From positions 1 to 64,000 of the forward strand of contig NZ_WXTX01000010.1 in assembly GCF_009848685.1 (NCBI RefSeq): a stretch of 64,000 nt of DNA, written 5' to 3'. The first letter of the stretch is position 1, and each line of letters begins with the position of its first letter. Below are positions 1 to 8,768 of the stretch, in pieces. A program made the translations under genes and the position numbers. A model generated the notes under the pieces. That model made no database searches. It worked only from the letters and a program-made list of their open reading frames with translations, and was not told where the DNA came from. The stretch comes from Andreprevotia sp. IGB-42 (GTDB lineage Bacteria; Pseudomonadota; Gammaproteobacteria; Burkholderiales; Chitinibacteraceae).

Positions 1-2433
1 ATGCGCCGGCAACTCGGCAACGGACTGCACCACGTTGATCTTGGGCGCGTTCTGCCATTGCGATATGCGCGCCTGCAATGCGACCCTGATCACCGGCGCG
101 CGCGTGCCTTTGGTCGGCGCATCGCTCCGGCGCCCGGCCTGCGTGGAATAGCTGGCGGCAGTCTGTGCCGGTGGAGCAACTGGCACAGCAAGCCGGGCTT
201 GTGCTGCCATGCTGCCGCTAGTGCCCCCTGCGCGCGGCCATCGCACATAGCCGCCGCCTTCCGCCGGCATCACCTCGTGCGTGCCCGCCAGCTTGTAGGC
301 CTTGGCATACGCTTGTGCCAGTGGCGCACGGCTGATTGGTTGCCCCTGGCCACTCGATACCGGCTGCTGTGAGTCAGGGGCAATCTGCGTTGCTGGCGCT
401 TGCCTCTCCGCAACGGCCGGCACGGCCGTGACTGCGCCTGGCGTGGTTCGAGCCAATTCGGCTTGCGACTGCGAACGGGGCAGGGGCCCTACCACCGGTG
501 CAGCCAGTACAATGGGCGACTGCTGTGGCATCGTCCTGGCGGCTTGTACCGGCGTGGACTGAACCCGATGGTTCATACGCCGTTGCTGGACCAGTTGCGG
601 CACCTGCTGCGGCGAATTGGCAACAGGAGGTGTCTGGCTCCCACGCTGCTCGTGGAGATCTGCAATCTGATTGGCGGTTCCGGTATCGGATTGCCGGTCA
701 ATTTTCAGCGGGGGTGCTGCAGCTTGTTTCCGTGCATCCAGCAGGCGCAGTTGTGCCTCAGCATCGAGCCACATCGCCCTGGCGCGCTGATACGCCGGCT
801 TGGCCTGCTGGGTGGCAAGCGCTTGTTCGTTGGCTGCCCTGGCTTCCAGCTGTTGCATCACATACAGCCCGCCATCGCGCCGGCGTTGCTGCGCATCGCG
901 GTAGAGGGCTTCATGCCGGCCCGCTTCCAGATCGGTTTGCTGCCCAGGCGCAATCCCGCGCGGGTCGATAGATATCCCGCCAGATTTGCTTGGCGATGCC
1001 ATCACCGGCGTTTCATTGCCAGTGGAGACCATGCCGGCGTTGCTCATGGTTCCGGTTGGCTGCTTATCCACCGGCTGCGCCGGGCGTACCGGATCAGGAT
1101 CTGCAGCAGAGAGGGTGTCCGGATTGGCGCGCGGCTGCAGAGCCGGTTGAAACAGGGCAGGCAAGCTTTGCGTTGAACCACGCCCGGCCACTGGTGCCGC
1201 CTGCCCGCCATCTGGCGCCATATCGCTGTGGACGATCTTCGTCAGTGCGCTGACGCCGTTCTGTGTGGGTGATGCTTGCGTCACTGCCTGCGGCGACAGC
1301 GGCTGTTCTACGCCGATCTGTGGGTCCACATCGGGCCCGAGCGCTTTGTTGCGGACATGGGTGGCCACTGCCAGCCCGCTCATGCCGCTGCCCATCAATC
1401 CGCCGAGCGTGCCACCCTGAGTGGCAGCCAAAGCGACTCCCTAGCTCAGGTCGCGGCTCGGATCGTAGGTGAGCTTTGCGCCGGCGTTCTGCGCGAACTG
1501 CCCGCCGCCTTCGTCCAGCGCTTCTTCGCCCACTTCCTTCAAAATGCTCAGCGGCACTTGTTTGGCGAGCTGGCCGGCAGTGAGTTTTGCGGCTTCCCCA
1601 CCCACGATTTTGTTGATGAGGCGGGCCTCTGTACCCGCACCCAGCAGTGATGCTGCGGCAGAGATCGGCGCGGCGATCAAGGCGGCACGTTTGCCGGCAG
1701 CCTTTGCTTGTTCCGGTGTCGCACCCGCATCCAGCGCAGCCTGTTCCGCGGATGAGCCTGCATCAGCGGCACCCAGCACCGTATTGGCGCCGACGTTCGC
1801 CATGGTCATGTTGCGGATGGCCGCCGCACCTTGCAGGCCTTTGCCAGCAGTCTGCATAAGCTTGCCCATCACGCCGAACTGCGGCAGCTGGTTGCCCACC
1901 AGATTTGCAATCGCCGATGGGTTTTCTTTCATGGCTATGAGCCATTCGCCGGGTGTTTTTGCCTCACTGGCAGGTTGTTCCGCAGCCTGCTGACGTGGTG
2001 ATTTGAATTCCCGGATCTGCTCATGCTGATCGTCCAGGACACGGCCTACCGACTGTAGCATGCCCTTGGTGAAGTTGTAGAGATCTGGCGCCACAGCCTG
2101 CTTGAGACGGCCCAAGCTGTAGCCTCCCACCGCTGTGTTGTCCACGGTATCGGCCAGCAAACCGCCAATTGAGTTGATCATCTTGCCCATGCGGTTCGTG
2201 CCTTCGCCGAAGCTGGCTGCGGCATCGCCAATCGTTCCCATGATTGTTCGCGCCGGCAGCTTGGCGCGCTGCATTTCCACCAGTTCCTTGCGGGCGAACT
2301 GGTCATACGGCACGCTGCCCCGATCCGGGCTGGCCAGCCACTTGTCGTAGATGCCCTGCATGATCGGGGAGCGGGCCGGTGCTTCCGGCTCAGGGGCGAT
2401 TTGCCGCATCGCCGGCCGCCGGTCTGTTGTCAT
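1..2433 (-). pseudogene. Phage-type large polyvalent protein, interrupted by an in-frame TAG; runs off the left edge
   Basis: On the minus strand one frame is open from an ATG at 2433 (AAGGGG five bases upstream acts as the ribosome site) to the left edge, except for one TAG at 1443-1441. The first part is 330 codons and a further 480 open codons follow the TAG, so the true protein would exceed 800 residues. The first part has Gly/Ala-rich helical stretches. The second is Gln/Pro/Ala-rich and looks disordered. The last residues in the window, NVVQSVAELPA, resemble the stretch that precedes a metallopeptidase domain in phage and mobile-element polyvalent proteins. Residues around the stop (RDLS-stop-GVALAA) suggest that a GAG or CAG codon mutated to TAG. 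The family assignment is from memory of the pattern and is moderate; the open frame and the stop are direct observations. Confidence 0.6.
1441..1443 (-). other. In-frame amber codon in the polyvalent protein gene
   Basis: The triplet CTA on the plus strand is TAG on the minus strand, in the frame of the gene starting at 2433. No other stop occurs in this frame between 2433 and base 1. A one-base substitution, a sequencing error or programmed readthrough would each explain it; a decayed gene is the simplest reading. Confidence 0.85.
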
Positions 2434-2635
2434 GCGCACCCCTTGATGGCGATGCGCACACCCGATGGATCTGTACCTGAAAACGGTTTGTGCTGTGTTG
2501 ACATGAGGATCCCGGAAATGAAATGGCGACTGATGCCGCGATTGTTCCGGGATGTGTTGCGCGCTGATGCCGGTGTAACGGGTACTTGCCAGATGTGGTC
2601 CCAGCTTGTCCTTTCGGTGCGAGGAACAGTATTGG

Positions 2636-2760
2636 GTCAGGTCTTGCAATCCAACATTTGATTGCTTCTGGCTTTTCCATTCAGCCGCCGATCCAAAGTC
2701 ATACGCCACGGGCAGCCGGGCAATCAAGGCGATGCAAAATGTATGATTGCAAGACCTGAC
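2636..2760. repeat. Inverted repeat pair, REP/RAYT-like
   Basis: GTCAGGTCTTGCAAT at 2636-2650 is repeated as its exact reverse complement, ATTGCAAGACCTGAC, at 2746-2760. With mismatches the similarity extends several bases on both sides. The arms are 95 bases apart with no open frame between them. I recall a similar motif flanking REP-associated tyrosine transposase (IS200-like) genes in other proteobacteria, but no transposase is present here. It could be a non-autonomous element or the scar of one. Confidence 0.5.
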
Positions 2761-2848
2761 TCTATATTGTCCTGGGTGGGAAGCGACAGCCCGGCTTATC
2801 AGTTGTTTCTGGGGGCTTGATCGGGCCTCAGGCGCTTTGACAACAGAG

Positions 2849-2872
2849 AAGGGCACCTTGCGGTGCCCTTTT
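2849..2872. terminator. Hairpin terminator, probably for the secreted peptidase gene
   Basis: Stem AAGGGCACC/GGTGCCCTT with loop TTGC, flanked on the plus strand by TTTT. On the minus strand it lies about 75 bases past the stop of the gene at 2947-4467, so it can end that transcript, although the U run on that strand is poor. Confidence 0.6.
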
Positions 2873-2946
2873 CACATCAGGTGCCGATCGCGGCATATGC
2901 GTCATTTTCTGCCGGGAGAATGGCGCAGGTGATTAATGGTTGATGC

Positions 2947-4467
2947 TCAGATACTGGCCTGATACTCAGCCCAAAGCACATCCAGCCCCTGACCCAAAAT
3001 CTGGCGCAGTGCAGCGTCCCAGCTCCAGTTCTGCATGTCGCGCGCGCTGGCGTTCAGCTTGCGGGCAAAGTTGGGGTCTTTGGTGTCGGTCAGCCATTTG
3101 ATGAAAAAGCCGGTTTCCGAATAGCCGGCATTGTAAAGCGCGCCGGGGCGGCGTACTGCGGCCGGGTGCAGGCCCAGTTCGATACGCACATAATCGGCCA
3201 GCCCTTCTACAAAAGCACCGCCTTCGTTGTTGGCGCCGGCATTGCGGGGGGTGTATTGATAGCCGTGCGTACCCTCATGCGCAATCATGCCGATCACTTC
3301 ATTGATCAACGCCGCATTGCTCTGGCCGCTGCCGTTGTAGAAATTGACCAGATGAGCCGCGCTCATCCCCATATTGATGACCGGGGGTTCGCCCGATTTC
3401 CACGCCGGGTAACCATCCGGGTCGATCTCGAAGCCGACGTCGGTAAACAGATTGATCTGGTCGTTTTCGCTGAAATAAATCAGCCGGCTGATGCCCAGCA
3501 TCTGGTCGGCAATCAGCTTGGGCAGATCGGGCATCACGGTGTTGACGAGCGTTGAGCCTGCGCTGCCCACTGCCTTGTCGGTCACCACGATATTGGGTGC
3601 GCGGAAGTGATCCCAGCCACCGGTGTTGCTGGCTGTCCAGGTGGTCAGCGTGACCGGTGCGGTAGGCAGTGTTTTGCCGCTGGCGTTGATGGCATACACG
3701 CGATAGGTATACGCAGTACCCGGTGTCAGGTTGTTCAGGATGGCATAGCTCTGGTTGGTGCGGATGTTTTGCACCTCCTGATAGCTGCCATTGACCAATT
3801 GCTCGAGTACGTAAATCTCGTCGCCCGGGTTCTTGTTCCAGCTCAGGTTGATGCGCGTCGGCGCGCCTACAGTGCCATGGAACCCTGCCGGTGCAGCGCC
3901 GGTGCCCACGTCTGTTTTCTTGATGATGCGGATGCTGCTGACCCGATCGTTGAAGTCGTCGGCAAAGAAATTGGGCTGGTTTGTGGTGGCAAACGTCATC
4001 TTGCCGGTGCCAGAGGGGCTTTCAGCGTCGTAGAGTACCGCCACATAGCCAGTATCGATCTTGAGCGAGCTCAGATCGTTGTCCTTGATACCGCGTGCAA
4101 TCAGATCGGCCTTGGTATAGCTGCCGGCCGGCAGCCCGATACCATAGCCCGTATAGTCGATGCCCTCGTAGAACGTGGCCACCGGCTGCGGCAGTGCGCT
4201 CAGCAACTTCCAGACGCTCCCTTCGGCACCGGTCGGCTGTTCGGCCTGCGTCCACCATCTGGCTTCGAACGCCTGGCCGTTGAAGCTGACGCGGCTGCCC
4301 CCCACATAAGCGGTGCTGGCACTCCACGCCGGATATTGTTCGGCAGTGGCAGCCTGTTGCTGTTGGCCGTCTTGCACGCCAACGGCTTGGGCGTTGCTGC
4401 CGAATGCCAGTCCGGCAAATAGTGATGCAATCAAGAAGCGGATTTTTGTATTTTGTTTCACAGTCAT
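2947..4467 (-). CDS. Secreted putative metallopeptidase (basic secretory protein type) with chitin-binding, crystallin-like and FN3 modules
   Basis: This 506-residue protein has a signal peptide ending near residue 28 (SNAQA). It continues with a CBM5/12-type carbohydrate-binding module at about 44-88 (YPAWSASTAYVGG, WWTQ), a beta/gamma-crystallin-like segment at about 98-185, and a fibronectin type III domain at about 196-283. The C-terminal region resembles the basic secretory protein family, with HEGTH at 397-401 and GLADYVR about 20 residues later as likely metal and active-site positions. The expected role is an extracellular protease held on chitin or another insoluble polysaccharide. 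It stands alone with its own AT-rich upstream region and hairpins on both sides. The ATG at 4467 follows GGGGA directly. Domain names are by pattern recognition; proteolytic activity is inferred. Confidence 0.75.
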   Translation of the reverse strand: MTVKQNTKIRFLIASLFAGLAFGSNAQAVGVQDGQQQQAATAEQYPAWSASTAYVGGSRVSFNGQAFEARWWTQAEQPTGAEGSVWKLLSALPQPVATFYEGIDYTGYGIGLPAGSYTKADLIARGIKDNDLSSLKIDTGYVAVLYDAESPSGTGKMTFATTNQPNFFADDFNDRVSSIRIIKKTDVGTGAAPAGFHGTVGAPTRINLSWNKNPGDEIYVLEQLVNGSYQEVQNIRTNQSYAILNNLTPGTAYTYRVYAINASGKTLPTAPVTLTTWTASNTGGWDHFRAPNIVVTDKAVGSAGSTLVNTVMPDLPKLIADQMLGISRLIYFSENDQINLFTDVGFEIDPDGYPAWKSGEPPVINMGMSAAHLVNFYNGSGQSNAALINEVIGMIAHEGTHGYQYTPRNAGANNEGGAFVEGLADYVRIELGLHPAAVRRPGALYNAGYSETGFFIKWLTDTKDPNFARKLNASARDMQNWSWDAALRQILGQGLDVLWAEYQASI

Positions 4468-4833
4468 TCCCCGTCATTTCAATAAACGGTGCGCTATTGC
4501 CGGTGCGGCTCAAGCCCCCGATCCATTCCTCCCCGAAATGGACGCGCCGATTCTAGAACGGTTACTGTGACAAACCATATGGCTAAATGACAATATATGT
4601 AATTAAATTGTTAGATATAAATCACAATAAATTACACTTACTTACTTTTTAATCGGTCACCTTCATGCTTTCCGGCCAAGCGGCCTGTTTGCATTATTTG
4701 TCCAGGCAATCTGGCCAGAATGCAGCAGCATATATGCCATATGCATCAACATATTGAAACCAGGCCGTTGCGGACTGCCTGCCAGCGGGCACCACTGCAT
4801 ATGAAATATGCATGCAATATTCGCCGGAAATGG
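4468..4833. other. AT-rich intergenic region, promoter side of the secreted peptidase
   Basis: About 365 bases without a gene. Bases about 4570-4655 are markedly AT-rich against a GC-rich background, as expected for a promoter with upstream A/T elements. I could not fix a single -35/-10 pair with confidence. The rest, up to the terminator at 4834, shows no recognisable feature. Confidence 0.4.
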
Positions 4834-4859
4834 AAAAGGGCATCTTGCGATGCCCTTTT
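4834..4859. terminator. Bidirectional terminator downstream of rpoH
   Basis: AAAA-GGGCATC-TTGC-GATGCCC-TTTT forms a 7-bp GC-rich stem with a tetraloop and A/T runs on both sides, so it can work on either strand. On the minus strand it sits about 27 bases after the rpoH stop codon. Confidence 0.85.
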
Positions 4860-4885
4860 CTTTATCTGCACAGTCTGGGTGATGA

Positions 4886-5737
<852 letters not shown>

Positions 5738-5809
5738 GGATCAACTCCTTATGCAAGACCTGTAATTTTGCAGGCCGGCGGCGTCACGATCAGTAACGCA
5801 GCCCTGATA

Positions 5810-5836
5810 TTAGCACTCGCGGAGTTGGAGTGCTAA
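5810..5836. promoter_or_regulatory. CIRCE operator (HrcA binding site) upstream of rpoH
   Basis: TTAGCACTC, a nine-base spacer, then GAGTGCTAA: an exact match to the CIRCE consensus with the canonical 9-9-9 layout. It lies 73 bases upstream of the rpoH start codon, inside the rpoH leader or promoter. HrcA, the heat-labile repressor of groE and dnaK operons, is the expected ligand; hrcA itself is not in this window. Confidence 0.95.
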
Positions 5837-5962
5837 ATGTTGTATCAGTTCCCAGATTCAACCATGACAAGGGTATTGTCTGCATGGCAATTGTTGCTAT
5901 GCACACGATAGAAAAGTGCAATCGACCAGCGGACGCCAGCCGCCCGGCGGATGGGCGCCAGA

Positions 5963-6868
5963 TCAGTGATACTTGTGCAGGTGCTTGCGCACCGCCAGCC
6001 ACGCGCCCAGCACGCACAGCAGCAGCGTCACCGCGCAGACCGCGCCCACTTCCAGCGGGCCGGGCAGGCGCAGGCTGAACTGCTGGCCATAAGCCTGGGC
6101 CAGATCGGCCACCGCCGGGTTGAGCCATACGATGCCGCCCACCACGATACCGCAGGCAATCAGCCCGCCCAGCAGACCCTGGCTGAGCGCAAAGTAGAAG
6201 AACGGCCGGCGGATGAAGGAATCGGTGGCGCCGATCAGCTTGGCCACTTCGATCTCGTCATGCCGGGTAAGGATCTGCATGCGGATTGCGTTGCCGGTCA
6301 GCAGCACCAGTGCCGCCGCCAGCAACACCACCGTGGCCTGCAGCACATTGCGCCCCAGGTTCAGCAGGTGCTGCAGGCGCTGCGCCCAAGCCGAATCGAG
6401 TTGTGCACTATCCACCGCCGGGTTGCCTGCCAGTTGCCGCTGCAGTGCTTCCAGCTGCAGCGCCGGTGCATCCAGCCTGGCTTTCAGCACGATGGCATCG
6501 GGCAGCGGGTTGCTGTCCAGCCCGCCCAGCAAGTCTTCCACGCCGACGGCTGCCTGCATGTCCTTGAGCGCCTGATCACGCGGCACGAAGCGCACTTCCT
6601 GCAGATCAGGGTTGCCCTGCAACTGCTTGAGCAGCGCCTGCCCGGCCTCTGCCGGTGCGTCGGTCTTGAGGAACACCGAGATCTGCGGTTCTACCGGCAG
6701 CTTCTGTGCAATACCGCCCACGCTGCTGATCACCATGTACAGCCCCAGCGGAAACGCCGCGGCGATGCCGATCACCAGCAGGTTCATGCCGTTGGAAACG
6801 GGGTGGCGCAGCAGCGCCTTCAGCGTGCGGGCAATGGCCAGGCCATGCAGACGGAACCAGTGTTTCAT
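5963..6868 (-). CDS. ftsX: Cell division protein FtsX
   Basis: The 301-residue inner-membrane protein has the FtsX topology: a cytoplasmic N-terminus, a first transmembrane segment at about 28-50, a periplasmic domain at about 55-170, then three more transmembrane segments at about 175-200, 225-250 and 268-290. With FtsE it forms the division-site ABC-like complex that activates peptidoglycan amidases through EnvC-type partners. It lies 16 bases downstream of ftsE in an ftsY-ftsE-ftsX operon, the classical order. The start ATG at 6868 gives the usual length. Confidence 0.95.
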   Translation of the reverse strand: MKHWFRLHGLAIARTLKALLRHPVSNGMNLLVIGIAAAFPLGLYMVISSVGGIAQKLPVEPQISVFLKTDAPAEAGQALLKQLQGNPDLQEVRFVPRDQALKDMQAAVGVEDLLGGLDSNPLPDAIVLKARLDAPALQLEALQRQLAGNPAVDSAQLDSAWAQRLQHLLNLGRNVLQATVVLLAAALVLLTGNAIRMQILTRHDEIEVAKLIGATDSFIRRPFFYFALSQGLLGGLIACGIVVGGIVWLNPAVADLAQAYGQQFSLRLPGPLEVGAVCAVTLLLCVLGAWLAVRKHLHKYH

Positions 6869-6884
6869 GCGATATCGCCCGTGT

Positions 6885-7538
6885 TCACGCGGTGAACTGA
6901 CCGTTTTTCAGGCGCAGGATGCGGCGGCCGTAATCGGCCATCAGCGTTTCATCGTGCGCAGAGATCACCAGGGTTACGCCCACCTGGTGGAAGGATTTGA
7001 ACAGCTCGAGAATATCGTGCGCGTTGTCACGGTCCAGATTGGCGGTGGGCTCATCGGCCAGCAGGATGGCCGGGCGATGCACCACGGCGCGCGCAATGCA
7101 CAGCCGCTGCTGCTCGCCACCGGACAGCGAGATCGGGTTGAGCTTTTCCTTGCCGGACAATCCCACCTTGTCGAGCGCGGCCAGAACGCGACGCTTGGCC
7201 TCCATGCCGTTGAAGCCGGTGATGTCGAGCGGCAGCTTCACGTTCTCGTACACGCTGCGGTCGAACAGGATCTTGTGGTCCTGGAAAATCAGCCCGAAGT
7301 GCCTGCGCACATAGGGCAGGCTGGCACGCGACAGCCGCGCCACGTTCTGGTTGTTCACCAGCACCGCGCCTGCAGTGGGTTTTTCGATACCGGCAATCAG
7401 CTTGAGCAGGGTCGACTTGCCGGCACCGGAATGGCCGGCCAGGAACAGCAGCTCGCCGGACTGGATTTCGAAGCTGAGGTTCTTCACCGCCTCGAAACCG
7501 CCGGCATAGCGCTTGGTCACCTGCTGGAACTGGATCAT
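6885..7538 (-). CDS. ftsE: Cell division ATP-binding protein FtsE
   Basis: This ABC ATPase has Walker A GHSGAGKST, signature LSGGEQQR, Walker B ILLADEP and the switch His in ISAHDE. It powers FtsX at the divisome. An in-frame ATG at 7544 lies only three bases after the ftsY stop, too close to a ribosome site. The ATG at 7538 has AAGGG six bases upstream and gives the familiar N-terminus MIQFQQVTKRY, so 7538 is preferred (217 residues). Confidence 0.95.
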   Translation of the reverse strand: MIQFQQVTKRYAGGFEAVKNLSFEIQSGELLFLAGHSGAGKSTLLKLIAGIEKPTAGAVLVNNQNVARLSRASLPYVRRHFGLIFQDHKILFDRSVYENVKLPLDITGFNGMEAKRRVLAALDKVGLSGKEKLNPISLSGGEQQRLCIARAVVHRPAILLADEPTANLDRDNAHDILELFKSFHQVGVTLVISAHDETLMADYGRRILRLKNGQFTA

Positions 7539-7547
7539 CGCCATCCC

Positions 7548-8657
7548 TTATTCAAACAAGGCATCGACATAATCGGCGGCATCGAACGGCCGCAGGTCAT
7601 CAATGCTTTCACCCACGCCGATGAAGCGCAACGGCACCGGGCGCTGCTTGGCAATCGCGGCGATCACGCCGCCCTTGGCGGTGCCATCGAGCTTGGTCAG
7701 CACCAGGCCGGTCAGGCCCAGCGCATCGTCGAATGCCTTGACCTGGCTCAGCGCGTTCTGGCCGGTATTGGCGTCCAGCACCAGCAATATTTCGTGCGGG
7801 CCGGTTTCATCGGCTTTCTGTACCACGCGCTTCACCTTGCGGATTTCATCCATCAGGTGCAACTGCGTGGGCAGGCGGCCGGCGGTATCCACAATGATCA
7901 CGTCGATGCCGCGCGCCTTGGCGGCGTTGACGGCATCGAACGCCACCGCAGCGGCATCGCCCGAATCCTGCGCGATCACCTGCACGCCGTTGCGCTCGCC
8001 CCACACCACCAGTTGCTCGCGCGCGGCGGCGCGGAAAGTATCGCCAGCGGCCAGCAACACGCTCTTGCCCTGCGACTGGAAATACTTGGCCAGCTTGCCG
8101 ATGCTGGTGGTCTTGCCCGCGCCGTTCACGCCGGCCAGCATCAGGATGAACGGCTTGTGGCCGGATACATCCAGCGGCACTTGCAACGGGCCGATCAGCG
8201 CATTCAGCGATTCCTTCAACGCACCCTTGAGCTCCGCGCCATCCTTCAGGCCGCGCAGCGATACCCGCTCGCGCACATCCTTCAGCAGGTGTTGTGTCGC
8301 ATCCACACCCATATCGGCGGTCAGCAGCACGGTTTCCAGCTCTTCGTACAGGTCTTCATCGATCTTGCCGCCACCAAACAAACCAGCCAGGCTTTTGCCC
8401 AGCTTGTCGCGCGTTTTGGCAAGGCCTGCCTTCAGCCGGTCTGCCCACGACAGCGTCGGCCGCTCCTGCGGCTGAGCAACGGCGGGCGGTGCCGCTGCAA
8501 CCTCGGGCATCGGGGGCACGGCCGCAGCCACTTCGGCGACAACCTCGGCCACCACGGCATCCACTGGCACATCTGCTTCGATTTGCGGTTCGATAACGGC
8601 ATCGCTGGCAGGCGGCGTGGCGGCGGGTGCATCTTTCTTGCGGAAGAAACTGAACAT
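7548..8657 (-). CDS. ftsY: Signal recognition particle receptor FtsY
   Basis: The 369-residue protein has a low-complexity Ala/Pro/Val-rich acidic N-terminal region (about 1-75) followed by the NG GTPase domain: G1 GVNGAGKTTSIGKLA, G3 DTAGR, G4 TKLDGTAKGG. It docks ribosome-SRP complexes at the membrane for co-translational insertion. The start at 8657 (MFSFFRKK) is the conserved one for this family; the frame stays open further upstream but that part is not conserved-looking. First gene of the ftsYEX operon and divergent from the M16 peptidase pair. Confidence 0.96.
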   Translation of the reverse strand: MFSFFRKKDAPAATPPASDAVIEPQIEADVPVDAVVAEVVAEVAAAVPPMPEVAAAPPAVAQPQERPTLSWADRLKAGLAKTRDKLGKSLAGLFGGGKIDEDLYEELETVLLTADMGVDATQHLLKDVRERVSLRGLKDGAELKGALKESLNALIGPLQVPLDVSGHKPFILMLAGVNGAGKTTSIGKLAKYFQSQGKSVLLAAGDTFRAAAREQLVVWGERNGVQVIAQDSGDAAAVAFDAVNAAKARGIDVIIVDTAGRLPTQLHLMDEIRKVKRVVQKADETGPHEILLVLDANTGQNALSQVKAFDDALGLTGLVLTKLDGTAKGGVIAAIAKQRPVPLRFIGVGESIDDLRPFDAADYVDALFE

Positions 8658-8768
8658 GGATATGCGCGGGCCCCAGAATGACGGAAAATCAATGCCCGGC
8701 AAAATTCTAACATTTGGCGGGGCTTTGCCCACGCAATCCATAGCAATCTAAATACCCAAGACGACCCG

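Larger units (their letters stand above)
2434..2946. other. Non-coding stretch upstream of the polyvalent gene
   Basis: About 510 bases without a convincing gene. The minus-strand frame of the polyvalent gene stays open upstream to about 2856, but its translation has no domain-like character and the ATG at 2433 has the better ribosome site, so I treat this stretch as leader DNA. It holds a 15-bp inverted repeat (2636-2760) and a terminator-like hairpin (2849-2872). Confidence 0.5.

Noticed and set aside
5750-5762. TGCAAGACCTG in the rpoH leader matching the repeat at 2746-2760
   Set aside because: Only 11 bases match, with no palindromic partner nearby; it may be chance and I give it no weight without a genome count.
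6612-8681. A 689-codon open frame on the plus strand opposite ftsX/ftsE/ftsY
   Set aside because: It lies wholly antisense to three well-recognised genes and its translation is His/Gln/Arg-rich without domains, the usual mirror effect of high-GC coding DNA.
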